The notes: generated by a model not told the origin, from the sequence alone. Counted from the first letter of the stretch, positions 7,957 through 17,006 are shown. The stretch: DNA of 64,000 nucleotides from JAOUGY01 sp963785075 (GCA_963785075.1 CAWATW010000003.1:186001-250000); one strand, 5' to 3'. Translations and numbers: made by a program.

Positions 7957-8306
7957 CCCATACCCTCCTCAGGGTCAGGCCCACAGCCTCCCATCGATGG
8001 GTTAGGAACCGGCGGATCTCTATCACGAAGTCAGACGCAGGTGAGGTCGACCCCGAGCCGCCACGAACTCGAGATACCGATCCACCAGCGGATGCCCCAA
8101 CCGCACCACCGGCACCACAGACCCGGCCCTCGACTCCACCAGACACGGCATCCAGCTCATCGCCGCCAAGTCTCCCAGAAGCCGGAACAGATCACCGGCA
8201 TATCATGCAATATGAGCGGCGATGTATGCCTTCGATGGTGCGGGCGAAGGGACTCGAACGCCCACGAACAAGTGACGTTGTCGCCATTGGCCATTGGGGG
8301 CTGGGT
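7957..8306. other. gene-free stretch beside the IS remnants
   Basis: About 350 bases without a credible gene on either strand. It holds the outer end of the IS3-like remnant, CA-rich sequence of no recognised type, and the tRNA 3'-end fragment at 8236-8263. It ends just short of the stop codon of the oxidoreductase at 8307. Confidence 0.5.
8236..8263 (-). other. detached tRNA 3' end (T-loop to CCA), possible att remnant
   Basis: On the minus strand the sequence from the T-loop onward (TTCGAGT, CCCTT, then CGCCCGCACCA) is that of a tRNA 3' end. The 5' side of the T-stem (GGGCG) does not pair with CCCTT, and no matching acceptor 5' strand (GCGGGCG) is found nearby, so this is not a functional tRNA. 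A preserved T-loop-to-CCA segment with a foreign 5' side is what site-specific integration at a tRNA gene leaves behind. It sits at the edge of the mobile segment. Confidence 0.55.
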
Positions 8307-9293
8307 TCAGGGGACGACTACGAGCTTGCCGGTGGCTCGCCCGGCTTCCATGTCGGCGTGGGCTTGTGAGATCTCGTTCATCCGGTATGTCCGGTGGATG
8401 GGCACGTGAGCCTCGCCTGCGGCGACGGCATCGAGGAAGTCCTGGAGGACCTCGGCGGGGAGGTCGGCGGCGTCTCCTCCGTAGGCGGTGAGGCGGACAC
8501 CCCGAGGGAGGTACTCGATAGGGTAGAAGTCGGGCACGGTCCATTCGTTCGACAGCATCCCGGTGAAACACACGACGCCGTGGACTCTGGTGGCACGGAG
8601 CGTGTCGGGCAGCGTGGGAGTTCCGACGAGCTCGAGGGCGGTGTCGACGCCGCCGGGGAACTGCTCTCGGACCTGGGCCGCGACGTTGCCGTCGTCGATC
8701 AGCGGGTAGTCGACGCCGACGATCCGGAGAACATCGGTCCGTTCGGGATTGCGAGTGGTCGATAGCACCGTCATGCCGAGCCGTTTGGCGAGCACGGCCG
8801 TGGTCATGCCGATCGACGAGGTGCCTCCGCGGATGAGGATCGAATGGCCGGGATGCGCATCGAGCCCGACCGTCAGCGAGCCGTAGGAGGTCTGAAGCAT
8901 CTCGGAAATGGCGCCGAGGGTGGCCCAGTCGAGATCGCTGGTGAACGGAACGGTCTGACGAACGGGGACACAGGTGAATTCGGCGTAGCCGCCGTCGAAG
9001 GTGCGGCCCATGCCGCCCATCATGACGGCGACTTGTTGGCCCGGTGCCAGCTCTCCGCCCGGACAGGCCGCCACCGTGCCGGTGGCCTCGATGCCGAGGA
9101 CGCGAGGAAACGTCACTCCCTGGCCCAGACCGAGCCGAGTGTGGAGCTCCGAGCGGTTGAGCCCGAACGCTTCGACCCTCACCAAGACCTGCCCGGCCTT
9201 CGGCGTGGGGACCGGCACGTCGCGCACCTGGAGCGCCTCCGGCGGTCCAGGCGCATCGAGCACGACGGCCCGCATCGAGTGCGGCAGGCTCAT
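8307..9293 (-). CDS. quinone-oxidoreductase-like MDR alcohol dehydrogenase
   Basis: A 328-residue zinc-independent medium-chain dehydrogenase/reductase. The N-terminal GroES-like domain reads VRVEAFGLNRSELHTRLG and GIEATGTV. The Rossmann motif (ILIRGGTSSIGMTTAVLAKRLG) and the C-terminal ATGKLVVVP match the NADPH:quinone oxidoreductase group, and the structural zinc cysteines are lacking. It is last in a minus-strand operon with a deazaflavin-type nitroreductase (12-base gap) and a DUF6069-like membrane protein, divergent from a MarR gene. This suggests a regulator-controlled response to an electrophile or quinone; the substrate is unknown. Confidence 0.85.
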   Translation of the reverse strand: MSLPHSMRAVVLDAPGPPEALQVRDVPVPTPKAGQVLVRVEAFGLNRSELHTRLGLGQGVTFPRVLGIEATGTVAACPGGELAPGQQVAVMMGGMGRTFDGGYAEFTCVPVRQTVPFTSDLDWATLGAISEMLQTSYGSLTVGLDAHPGHSILIRGGTSSIGMTTAVLAKRLGMTVLSTTRNPERTDVLRIVGVDYPLIDDGNVAAQVREQFPGGVDTALELVGTPTLPDTLRATRVHGVVCFTGMLSNEWTVPDFYPIEYLPRGVRLTAYGGDAADLPAEVLQDFLDAVAAGEAHVPIHRTYRMNEISQAHADMEAGRATGKLVVVP

Positions 9294-9305
9294 GACGAGG
9301 ATCCG

Positions 9306-9749
9306 TCAGTCCGAGCGATCGAGCACGACCACCGGGATGCGCCGCGCCGTCTTGGTCTCGTAGTCGGCGAACTGGTCCATGATCGCCACCAACTTGGCGT
9401 ACAACTCGTCACGCAACGGGCCATCCTCGACGATCGTGGCTGTGGCGGGGAACTGCTCGGTGCCGACCTCGACGATCACATCGGGATTGGTCCGGACGTT
9501 GAGCAGCCAATGCGGGTGATTTGGCGCACCGCCCTTGCTGGCGGCGACGACGTAGCTCCCGTTGTGGGCGGCGTAGACGAGCGGATTGAGCCGTAGCTTC
9601 CCCGTCTTGGCGCCGGTGTTGTGCAGGATCAGCACCGGCTTGCCGGCGAAGAATCCGCCTGCTGCCTCGTCGACTGCGCCGGCGTTGGCTCTGAAGTCGT
9701 CGATCACCTGGGTGTTGATGTCGTCCATCTGTCGCTCTTGGTCGGTCAC
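9306..9749 (-). CDS. deazaflavin (F420)-dependent nitroreductase family protein
   Basis: A 147-residue protein of the DDN family, split-barrel enzymes that use reduced F420 to reduce nitro compounds or quinones. The family core is clear: PVLILHNTGAKTGKLRLNPL, then GSYVVAASKGGAPNHPHW and NVRTNPDV. The start is taken as the GTG at 9749 because it forms a GTGA overlap with the stop of the upstream membrane-protein gene; an internal ATG at 9728 is the alternative. Its presence implies F420 synthesis in the host, consistent with an actinobacterium. Confidence 0.88.
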   Translation of the reverse strand: MTDQERQMDDINTQVIDDFRANAGAVDEAAGGFFAGKPVLILHNTGAKTGKLRLNPLVYAAHNGSYVVAASKGGAPNHPHWLLNVRTNPDVIVEVGTEQFPATATIVEDGPLRDELYAKLVAIMDQFADYETKTARRIPVVVLDRSD

Positions 9750-10192
9750 GAGGTCGCCCCCATTGATTCCGACTCCGGCTGAGGCCCTTCGGCTTGCGCC
9801 CGGGCGCCCGGCAGTTGGCGGGCCAGGAGACCGACGATCGGCAGCGCTGCCGTCACATGCATGACATTCAGCCAGACGGCCGTCGTCGTCTCTTCGGCGG
9901 CAGTGAACGGCACCGTTCCGTACAGCACCAGTGCCACCACGCACACGGCGACAAAGGTCGCCTTCGGTCGACCGAAGCGTTCTGCGACCAGCGCAATCCC
10001 GATTCCCGCGACACCTCCCACGACGGTCGACATCAGGGCCAGGCCGATCGTGACCTCCTCGACGGCGCTGCCTCCCGGTTGGGTCACCAGCAGCGGCCCA
10101 CTGATTCCATCGGCTGCGACATGAGCGATGGCGACCAGGACCAGCGCGACGCCGATCCCGATGCCTCCGGCCTTGATCAATGCTGTGTTCAT
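9746..10192 (-). CDS. DUF6069-like four-helix membrane protein
   Basis: A 148-residue integral membrane protein with four hydrophobic segments (GGIGIGVALVLVAIAHVAA; IGLALMSTVVGGVAGIGIAL; FVAVCVVALVLYGTVPF; and NVMHVTAALPIVGLLARQL). The last segment contains a His, a feature I associate with DUF6069. The ATG at 10192 has GAGGAG upstream. First gene of the operon, translationally coupled to the nitroreductase and probably repressed by the divergent MarR through the palindrome at 10259-10279. Biochemical role unknown. Confidence 0.7.
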   Translation of the reverse strand: MNTALIKAGGIGIGVALVLVAIAHVAADGISGPLLVTQPGGSAVEEVTIGLALMSTVVGGVAGIGIALVAERFGRPKATFVAVCVVALVLYGTVPFTAAEETTTAVWLNVMHVTAALPIVGLLARQLPGARAQAEGPQPESESMGATS

Positions 10193-10258
10193 CTGCACTC
10201 TCCTCGTCTCGATGCCGGGCGGGGCCGATCCGTGCTGTCGATCCATCCGGACTCCGGT

Positions 10259-10279
10259 GTAGTTGAGCCGGTCAACTAC
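10259..10279. promoter_or_regulatory. MarR operator palindrome
   Basis: A perfect inverted repeat, GTAGTTGA - GCCGG - TCAACTAC, lies in the intergenic region between the divergent MarR gene and the membrane-protein/nitroreductase/MDR operon. Two 8-bp arms with a 5-bp centre are a typical MarR-family operator, and its position lets one dimer control both directions. Confidence 0.75.
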
Positions 10280-10343
10280 CCGGTAGCAGCGTCACCTTAA
10301 CAGATTGATTGAGTCACGCAACCAGATGAGCTACCATCGCCTC

Positions 10344-10829
10344 ATGGCCATGCAACTGCGAACGACAGATGCGTCGGAGACGTACACGGCGCTGTGGACG
10401 ACGTTGTCCCGGGTGCGCGAGGTGCTCGCTCGGGAGATGGAGGACGAGACTGGGCTGCCGTTCGAGCATTACGTCATCCTGTTGACGTTGGCCCGAGCCG
10501 ACGACGAGACCGTGCGCCCGTCCGAGCTCGCCGACACCCTCCCGATCACCCGCAGCGGTGTGACGCGCCTCATCGATCGGCTGGAAGGTGACGGGATCGT
10601 CGAACGTCGATCCTGCGCGACCGACGGCCGCGGCAGGGTGGTCGGTCTGACCCCTGCGGGCCGGGACGTCTTTCGCGAGGCGGGGCGGACGCATCTCCGG
10701 GGCCTCGACCACCACATCGGCTCGCACCTCACGGTGGATGAGATGAGTGAACTGCGTCGCCTCACCACGAAGCTCGCCGCCGGGATCGAGGCCGCAAGCG
10801 GAGAGGCTCGAGTCGGGGTGGACGCATGA
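10344..10829 (+). CDS. MarR-family transcriptional regulator
   Basis: A 161-residue winged-helix regulator starting at the ATG at 10344. The recognition helix region (SELADTLPITRSGVTRLIDR) is followed by the wing (EGDGIVERRSCATDGRGRVV) and a dimerisation helix. MarR proteins usually repress their own and adjacent genes and release DNA on binding phenolic or oxidising ligands. A perfect palindrome lies between this gene and the divergent redox operon. It overlaps the following Gfo/Idh gene by ATGA, so the two are probably co-transcribed. Confidence 0.9.
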   Translation: MAMQLRTTDASETYTALWTTLSRVREVLAREMEDETGLPFEHYVILLTLARADDETVRPSELADTLPITRSGVTRLIDRLEGDGIVERRSCATDGRGRVVGLTPAGRDVFREAGRTHLRGLDHHIGSHLTVDEMSELRRLTTKLAAGIEAASGEARVGVDA

Positions 10830-11921
10830 CGGGGGTCGTTCGGGTCGGCCTCGTCGGCGCCAACGCCAATGGGAGAGGCTGGGGTGCGATGACGCACCTC
10901 CCCGCGATCCGGGCGGTCGACGGCATGGAGCTGGTAGCGGTCTGCACCAGCCGCCCCGAATCGGCGGCGGCCGCGGCCGAGGCGTTCGGGCTCGAGGACT
11001 TTCACGATGTGGCCGACCTGGCGGCACAGCCGGACATCGACCTGATAGCGGTCGTGGTGAAAGGTGCCGCTCCACCACCAGGTTGTGATGCCGGCCCTCG
11101 AGGCCGGGAAGCACGTCTTTTGCGAGTGGCCGCTCGGCGCCAACCTGGCCGAAGCAGAGCAGATGGCTGCACTGGCGCGATCGAGAGGGGTCGTCACGGC
11201 GGTGGGTCTCCAGGGGCACCAGGACCCGACCCTCGCCTACATCAAGGAGCTCCACGATGAGGGATGGTTGGGCGACGTGCTGTCCGTCCACATGACGATG
11301 TTCGGCGGCGGAGCCGGGAGAAGCGACTCCGGCACGGCGTGGATGGGCGACGCACAGAAAGGCGCCAACCTGATGACCATCGTCGCCGGCCACAGCCGCG
11401 ACTATCTCTCGCACGCCTTCGGCCCGTCGGCGACCGTGTCGGCCTCGGTAGGCACCCAGGTGCCAGAGTGGCAAGTCGCCGATACGGGTGAGACCGTCGA
11501 CGTGGACGCCCCTGACAACGTTGCCCTCACAGGCACGCTCGCAGACGGTGGCCGCGTCTCCTTCCACATGGCGTCCGTCCCATTCAACGGGAGCAACTGG
11601 CGGATGGCGGTCTACGGCAGCCGGGGCACGCTGGTGGCCACGACCCAGGGTCTGCCCCAGATCACCCCGACCACCCTCGAGGGTGCGCAGGGCGACGCCG
11701 CACTCGCACCGCTCCCGGTGCCCGAGCGGCTCCGGTCGGCGCCGTCGGCGGCGATCGGCGGACCCGCACGCAACGTCGCGCAGGCGCACGTCCGGATCGC
11801 CGAGGCGATTCGTGAGGGTACGCGCTTCAAGCCCGATTTCGACCGCGCCCTGGGATTACATGAGCTGCTCGAAGCGCTTCAACGGTCCTCTGACGAGGGC
11901 GTCGTCGTCGAGCTTGCCTGA
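10826..11921 (+). pseudogene. Gfo/Idh/MocA oxidoreductase with a one-base frameshift
   Basis: The N-terminal NAD(P)-binding half (VRVGLVGANANGRGWGAMTH ... DIDLIAVVVK) is in the frame of the start at 10826. The rest (PLHHQVVMPALEAGKHVFCE and EWPLG onward, through GHSRDYLSHAFG, to the end at 11921) is one frame over. Removing one G at 11063 gives an unbroken Gfo/Idh protein of ~364 residues reading VVVKVPLHH. The frameshift sits in a GG dinucleotide, so either a recent inactivation or an indel error is possible. The protein is otherwise full length with the family EKP-type motif represented by EWP. Confidence 0.75.
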
Positions 11922-11961
11922 AGGCCGAGTCTTCCGAAGCAGGGGTTGGTGGGCTTGACCG

Positions 11962-12016
11962 GACAGTTCCTGAACCAAACCTCACTGTCGTAGAGCGGTT
12001 CGCGGAGCGAACTGTC
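11962..12016. repeat. intergenic inverted-repeat structure
   Basis: Outer arms GACAGTTC (11962-11969) and GAACTGTC (12009-12016) match perfectly; inside is a second hairpin, GTTCGC-GGA-GCGAAC (11998-12012), which competes with the outer pairing. It lies between the convergent Gfo/Idh and purM genes. It could be a terminator or the remnant of a small inverted-repeat element. Confidence 0.4.
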
Positions 12017-12111
12017 AACCTGCTCGCCCCGGCCCTCAGCCTTGCGAACCCCCAGGTGGATTACAGGCATATGGAGCAAACTGCGTCGCTCGGCCGTATG
12101 GCGCACCGAGC

Positions 12112-12130
12112 AGACGTCGGAGCGACGTCT
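12112..12130 (-). terminator. hairpin downstream of purM
   Basis: Perfect 7-bp arms AGACGTC and GACGTCT around a GGAGC loop, 18 bases beyond the purM stop on the minus strand. No T-run; the assignment as terminator is by position. Confidence 0.4.
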
Positions 12131-12147
12131 CGCCGGCGTCGGGACGC

Positions 12148-13170
12148 TCAGGTCAGCTCGACACCCCGCTCGCCTTCTATCACCTGGCCGATGACCGTTG
12201 CCTGGTGGCCGTGCGTCGTGACCGTCTCCAGCAGTTGGTCGACAGCATCGGTGTCGGTCACGATGCAGAAACCGATCCCCAGGTTGAAAGTCTCCGCCAT
12301 GGCGTCGTCCGAGACGTCCCCCATGCGCTGGATCTGTGTGAAGACATTCGGGATGTCCCAGGCAGCGCGATCGACCACCGCCCGACACCCGTCCGGCAGG
12401 GGCCGGATGAGATTGCCGGGGATGCCGCCACCCGTGATGTGCGCCATCCCTCGAACAAGGCCCGTGTCGGCCGCCGCGCGGGCTGCGGGGCCGTACAGAA
12501 CCGAGGGTCGCAGCACGACCTCGGCAACCGAATCGTCCTCGCCCGGGAACGGTGCATCGAGCGGTGTGCCGGCGAGCACACGACGCACCAGCGAGAACCC
12601 GTTCGATCGCAGATTGGGGGATCGGAGGCCGATGAGGACGTGACCGGGCTCGATCGCCGAACCGGTGATCTCGGCTCCACGTTCGACGACACCGAGGGCG
12701 GCGCCGGCGAGATCGACCGAGTCTGGCTCCATCACCCCTGGGTGCTCGGCGGTCTCGCCACCCACCAAGGCCGCGCCTGCGGCGGCACATGCGCGGGCGA
12801 TCGAACCCACGATGCGGGCATCACGTTCGCCGTCGAGTGATCCGACCGCCAGGTAGTCGACGAACGCGATCGGCTCGGCGCCGACGACGGCGAGGTCGTC
12901 ACAGCACATCGCCACCAGGTCGAAGCCGACGCCGTCCCAGAGGCCGGACCGGCGGGCGAGCTCGAGCTTGGTCCCCACACCATCTGTCGACATCATCAGG
13001 ACGGGGCGCCGATATCCGTCGGGAAGTTCCACGCCGGCCGCGAAGCCACCGAATCCTCCCACCACGTTGGGTCCCCAGGTGGCGGTGACGAGTGGCTCGA
13101 TCCGGGCGACGTGACGATCGGCGCCTTCGAGGTCGACACCGGCCCCTGCGTAGGTGAGCGGCTCGGTCAC
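12148..13170 (-). CDS. purM: phosphoribosylformylglycinamidine cyclo-ligase
   Basis: A 340-residue AIR synthetase, which converts FGAM and ATP to AIR in purine biosynthesis in the cytosol. Family motifs are plain: the N-terminal TYAGAGVDLEGADRHV, the ATP/metal segment LMMSTDGVGTKLELA, the CCDDLAVVGAEPIAFVDYLA signature, GGETAEHPG, and HITGGGIPGNLIRPLPDG near the C-terminus. The ATG at 13170 overlaps the purF stop by four bases, so purF-purM form a coupled operon in the common bacterial order. Length is normal for the family. Confidence 0.97.
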   Translation of the reverse strand: MTEPLTYAGAGVDLEGADRHVARIEPLVTATWGPNVVGGFGGFAAGVELPDGYRRPVLMMSTDGVGTKLELARRSGLWDGVGFDLVAMCCDDLAVVGAEPIAFVDYLAVGSLDGERDARIVGSIARACAAAGAALVGGETAEHPGVMEPDSVDLAGAALGVVERGAEITGSAIEPGHVLIGLRSPNLRSNGFSLVRRVLAGTPLDAPFPGEDDSVAEVVLRPSVLYGPAARAAADTGLVRGMAHITGGGIPGNLIRPLPDGCRAVVDRAAWDIPNVFTQIQRMGDVSDDAMAETFNLGIGFCIVTDTDAVDQLLETVTTHGHQATVIGQVIEGERGVELT

Positions 13171-14624
13171 ACCGAGGCGGCGGGCTCGAGCACGAACTTG
13201 CCCCCGGCCTCGGAGACATCCGTGGGGTAGTCACCCGACAGGCAGGCAGTACAGAACCCGCCCTGTGCGACCCCAGTGGCGGCGATCAGCGCGGGGAGGG
13301 ACAGGTAGCCGAGCGAATCGACCTCGAGGAACTCTCTGATCTCTTCGACGCTCATGCGTGCCGCCAGGAGTTTGGTCTGGTCGGAGGTGTCCATCCCGTA
13401 GAAGCAGGGCCACCGATAGGGAGGCGAACTGATCCGGAGGTGAACCTCCGTGGCCCCGGCGTCACGGACCATCTGCACGAGTTGTTGCGTTGTCGAGCCT
13501 CGAACGATCGAGTCGTCCACCAGCACCACCCGCTTTCCTTGGAGCGTGGTGGGGATCGGGTTGAGTTTCAGTCGGATCCCTCGGTCCCGCAGCATCTGGG
13601 TTGGCTCGATGAAGGTGCGACCCACATACCGATTCTTGACCAGTCCGTCGGTGTAGGGGATCAGGGACTGTTCGCTGAACCCTTGCGCCGCCGGGATGCC
13701 CGACTCCGGCACGGGCACCACGACGTCGGCGTCGGCGGGATGCTCTCTTGCGAGTTCTCGGCCCATCTCCTGCCGCGCCGAGAACACCGGCAGCCCGAAC
13801 AGCCTGCTGTCGGGTCTCGCGAAGTACACGAATTCGAACACGCACAGCTTCGACGCCACGGTCGGATAGGGATGGAAGCTCCTGACACCGTTGGCGTCGA
13901 TGATGACCATCTCGCCGGGCTCGATGTCGCGAACGAAGGTGGCGCCGACGAGATCGAAGGCTGCAGTCTCGGAGCTCAGAACCCAGCCATCGCCGACACG
14001 ACCAAGCGACAGAGGTCGGAAGCCGTGGGGGTCGCGCACACCGACCAGCCGGCCCTGATCCATCAAGACCAACGAGAAAGCACCTTCGAAAAGCGGCAGG
14101 GCTTTGAGCAGGGCTCGCTCGAGTCCGCGGCCGTCGGAACGACCATCCTCGACCTCGCGGGCGATCGCCTCGAGCATGAGATCCGAATCGGTCGAGGCGT
14201 TTGCCCCTCCAAGTCGCGCGGCGAGCGCGGCAGTGTTGGTCAGGTTGCCGTTGTGCCCCAGCGCCATCGACGTTTGGCCGATCTGTCTGTGCACCGGTTG
14301 TGCGTTCTCCCACCGGTTGCTCCCGGTGGTCGAGTAGCGGACATGTCCGATCCCGAGGTGGCCGTCGAGCGAGGCAAGATCAGGCTCGGAGAACACCTGA
14401 GCGACGAGACCGCTGTCCTTGAAAACCGTGACGACCTCTCCAGCGGAGGTGGCGATACCCGCCGACTCCTGACCTCTGTGCTGCAGGGCAAAGAGCCCGA
14501 AGTACACGGTGGTCGAAACCTGGGTTCCCGGAGCGTAGATCCCGAAGACGCCGCACGCCTCGTGCGGTCCCGACCACTCCTCGCCGGAGGTTCCCTGAGT
14601 CACCAGGGGCAGACTAGCGGTCAT
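13167..14624 (-). CDS. purF: amidophosphoribosyltransferase
   Basis: A 485-residue glutamine-PRPP amidotransferase, the first committed step of purine synthesis. From the ATG at 14624 the nucleophilic cysteine is C24 (PHEACGVFG), so a 23-residue propeptide is expected to be removed to expose it. The glutaminase domain (LQHRGQESAG, VRYSTTG, GHNGNLTN) is followed by the PRPP-binding phosphoribosyltransferase motif VVLVDDSIVRGST. Cysteines in SKLCVFEF, YRWPCFYG and GGFCTACLSG fit the Fe-S-containing PurF type. No good ribosome-binding site precedes the chosen ATG. Overlaps purM by ATGA. Confidence 0.97.
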   Translation of the reverse strand: MTASLPLVTQGTSGEEWSGPHEACGVFGIYAPGTQVSTTVYFGLFALQHRGQESAGIATSAGEVVTVFKDSGLVAQVFSEPDLASLDGHLGIGHVRYSTTGSNRWENAQPVHRQIGQTSMALGHNGNLTNTAALAARLGGANASTDSDLMLEAIAREVEDGRSDGRGLERALLKALPLFEGAFSLVLMDQGRLVGVRDPHGFRPLSLGRVGDGWVLSSETAAFDLVGATFVRDIEPGEMVIIDANGVRSFHPYPTVASKLCVFEFVYFARPDSRLFGLPVFSARQEMGRELAREHPADADVVVPVPESGIPAAQGFSEQSLIPYTDGLVKNRYVGRTFIEPTQMLRDRGIRLKLNPIPTTLQGKRVVLVDDSIVRGSTTQQLVQMVRDAGATEVHLRISSPPYRWPCFYGMDTSDQTKLLAARMSVEEIREFLEVDSLGYLSLPALIAATGVAQGGFCTACLSGDYPTDVSEAGGKFVLEPAASV

Positions 14625-14694
14625 CCGGGGTCCGGACGTTCGATCACGAGTCCGCCACCACCGTCCCGCCCGGCGCCGACTAACTTCGCTGCAG

Positions 14695-15459
14695 ATGATG
14701 AACGCCGTGTCATGGAGGGGCGTCACCAAACGTTTCGGCGAGAAGGTGGCCGTGGACGACGTGTGGCTCGAGATCGAGCCCGCCTCGTTCTTCGGCATCG
14801 TGGGCCCCAACGGGGCCGGCAAAACCACCTTGCTGCGGATGACAACCGGTCTGCTACGACCGGACGGCGGCGAGGTCGAGGTCGCCGGACGTGACGTGTG
14901 GACCGATCCGGTCGAGGCGAAGCGGCGTTTTGGTCTCGTTCCCGACAACCCACGTCTTTTCGATCGCCTCACCGGTAGGGAACTCATCCAGTTCGTAGGC
15001 GAGCTCCGGGGCATGGACCAACAGATGGTGGCAGAGCGACGCGAGGCGTTGCTACGACTGCTCGATCTGGTCGAGGCCGCGGACGTCGTCGTTGCGGACT
15101 ACTCGCTCGGGATGACCAAGAAGATCGCAATCGCCGTTGCGCTTCTCCACGACCCACGCGTCTTGTTTCTCGACGAGCCATTCGCCGGGGTCGACCCGGT
15201 CGCGCGTCAAGGTCTCGAGCGCATTCTGCGGCGCCACACCGAATCGGGCGGCACGGTCGTCTTCAGCGATCACGCCATGGACCTGGTCGAACGCTTGTGT
15301 GACCACATCATGCTCATCGATCACGGTCAGCTCAAAGCCAGCGGACCGGTGGTGGAGATCACCGACGGACGGCGGCTCCAGGACGTGTTCGTTGAGATCG
15401 TCGGGGCCCGCATCACCGATGAAGGAGACCTCAGTTGGCTGGGATCTTCGTCCGACTGA
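14695..15459 (+). CDS. ABC transporter ATP-binding protein (ABC-2 exporter 1)
   Basis: A 254-residue ABC ATPase: Walker A GPNGAGKTT, a Q-loop-like segment FGLVPDN (no canonical Gln), signature YSLGMTKK in place of LSGGQ, Walker B VLFLDEPFAGVD, and an H-loop in SDHAMDLVERL. The degenerate signature YSLGM is typical of ATPases serving ABC-2 type exporters. The next gene, its likely permease, starts inside its 3' end (25-base overlap), so the two form one unit. The paralogous pair at 23677-26090 shows the same organisation. Substrate unknown. Confidence 0.85.
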   Translation: MMNAVSWRGVTKRFGEKVAVDDVWLEIEPASFFGIVGPNGAGKTTLLRMTTGLLRPDGGEVEVAGRDVWTDPVEAKRRFGLVPDNPRLFDRLTGRELIQFVGELRGMDQQMVAERREALLRLLDLVEAADVVVADYSLGMTKKIAIAVALLHDPRVLFLDEPFAGVDPVARQGLERILRRHTESGGTVVFSDHAMDLVERLCDHIMLIDHGQLKASGPVVEITDGRRLQDVFVEIVGARITDEGDLSWLGSSSD

Positions 15460-17006
15460 AGCTGACGATCCTCCGAAATCGGCTCGGCAGATCGTCGGTG
15501 TGGGGGGTCATCGGATTCGTGCTCATCTGGATGACATCGCTGGGCGCCGCCGTCGGAGGGGGAACGCTGATGGCCGTGGCGGGAAGACTCCTGGACACTC
15601 CCGATGTCGTCCCGCCGCTCGTCTTCACCGCCGTGTCGATCGGATGGGTCATCGGTCCCCTTGTGGCTGCCTCATTCGACGATGCGCTCGACCCCCGTCG
15701 GTTCGAGACGCTGCCGCTCGGTCGAACGGAGCTCGGCGTGGGAATGGCCGCAGCCGGCATGGTCAGTCCCGGGGGCGTCGCCACCACGGTCGGTCTGCTG
15801 ATCGGAACCATTGCCGGCTTCGCCGATGCGTGGACGCTGCTCCCGCTCGTGCTGGTGGTGGTGATCGAGGTGGTGCTGTCCGCCGTGACGGCGCGGTTCG
15901 TGCTCACCCTGCTCTCGGACATCCTCAGGTCTCGTCGAATGCGTGAGGTGATGGGGGTGGTGGTGGCGATGACGGCGGCGATTCCCGGCGTCTTCTCTGG
16001 CCTCATCAACACCGGGGTCCTGCGGGTGGACGGCGATCTTGCGACGTTCACACGACCTCTCGCTTGGTTTCCACCAGGGGCGCTGGGTAGGTCGGTCACC
16101 CAGATCGGAGACGGCGACTGGCTCGGCGCGTCCGCCGGATTGGCCTACGGGTTGGTTGCTCTCGCCGCCGTCATGTTGGGCTACGGGTGGTCGCTCGATC
16201 GCCTGCAGGTGGTTGCCGACACCGGCCTGCGGGCACGGGGCGGCCGCCGAGGGTCGAGCCTGCGGCCCGCTTGGATCCGACTGCCAAGCGGGGCTGTGGG
16301 GGCCGTTGCCGCGAAGGAACTGGCGTACTTCCGGAGGGACCCCCGGGTGAGAGGTCAGCTGATCGGCTCGCTGGTGGGTTTGGCCGTGATCGCCACGCTG
16401 GCCCTCCCCGTCATCCGATCCGATTATGGAGCGTTCCTCTCGGTGCCGATGGCGTTGTTCGTGGTGCTTGCGCTGCTCGTGAACCAGTTCGGATACGACG
16501 GGGGTGCGTTCTGGATGTATCTGGTGGTCGCCCCCTCGATGGTCGATGTGATGCGTGGAAAGAACCTGGCCGGCGGGTTGTTCGCCGGAGCCCTCGCCAC
16601 GTTGTCAGCCATGGTCGGAGGCTTCCTGTCGGGAGCTTGGGCGCACTTCCCTGCAGCAGTGTTGGCCGCAGTCGCCATCGTTGTGGTCTGGGCGGCTGTC
16701 GGAAACGCAACATCGGTTGCGGGGCCCATACGGATTCCGGACAAGACGGTTTTTGCATCACAGGGTCTCTCAGGATCGGCGTTTCTCGCCTCGATGGCCG
16801 GGTTGGTGGCAGCCGCAGTGCTCTTGCTGCCGGTGGGTGCCTCGATGCTGGCGGCGGTGTGGTTCGGGGGCCCGTTGTGGGGTGCTGCGACCTCCGTCGT
16901 CACCCTTGGGTACGCCATCGTGGTCTACCGGCTCTCGTTCCGGCTGAGCGTGCCCTTGATGGAGCGGAATCTCGCCCGCGTCCTCGAAGTGATCGACGAG
17001 GCGTAG
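15435..17006 (+). CDS. ABC-2 type permease, ~12 membrane segments (exporter 1)
   Basis: A 523-residue membrane protein beginning at the TTG at 15435 with GAAGGAG about 8 bases upstream, inside the end of the ATPase gene. Many hydrophobic segments (for example SSVWGVIGFVLIWMTSLGAA and LLPLVLVVVIEVVLSAVTAR) flank a cytoplasmic loop with KELAYFRRDPRVR. That coupling-helix-like motif is shared with the paralogue at 23677-25278 (KELRFYLRDPRQR). The two proteins also share length and topology, indicating duplicated exporters. The cargo could be a peptide, lipid or drug; nothing nearby decides it. Confidence 0.8.
   Translation: MAGIFVRLKLTILRNRLGRSSVWGVIGFVLIWMTSLGAAVGGGTLMAVAGRLLDTPDVVPPLVFTAVSIGWVIGPLVAASFDDALDPRRFETLPLGRTELGVGMAAAGMVSPGGVATTVGLLIGTIAGFADAWTLLPLVLVVVIEVVLSAVTARFVLTLLSDILRSRRMREVMGVVVAMTAAIPGVFSGLINTGVLRVDGDLATFTRPLAWFPPGALGRSVTQIGDGDWLGASAGLAYGLVALAAVMLGYGWSLDRLQVVADTGLRARGGRRGSSLRPAWIRLPSGAVGAVAAKELAYFRRDPRVRGQLIGSLVGLAVIATLALPVIRSDYGAFLSVPMALFVVLALLVNQFGYDGGAFWMYLVVAPSMVDVMRGKNLAGGLFAGALATLSAMVGGFLSGAWAHFPAAVLAAVAIVVVWAAVGNATSVAGPIRIPDKTVFASQGLSGSAFLASMAGLVAAAVLLLPVGASMLAAVWFGGPLWGAATSVVTLGYAIVVYRLSFRLSVPLMERNLARVLEVIDEA

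Noticed and set aside
8236..8310. Functional tRNA gene
   Set aside because: The T-stem does not pair, and no acceptor 5' strand, D-arm or anticodon arm could be found; only the 3' end is tRNA-like.
10314..11789. 491-residue minus-strand frame opposite marR and the Gfo/Idh gene
   Set aside because: Composition is that of an antisense shadow (His/Arg-rich, no domain); the frameshifted Gfo/Idh reading on the plus strand explains the region.
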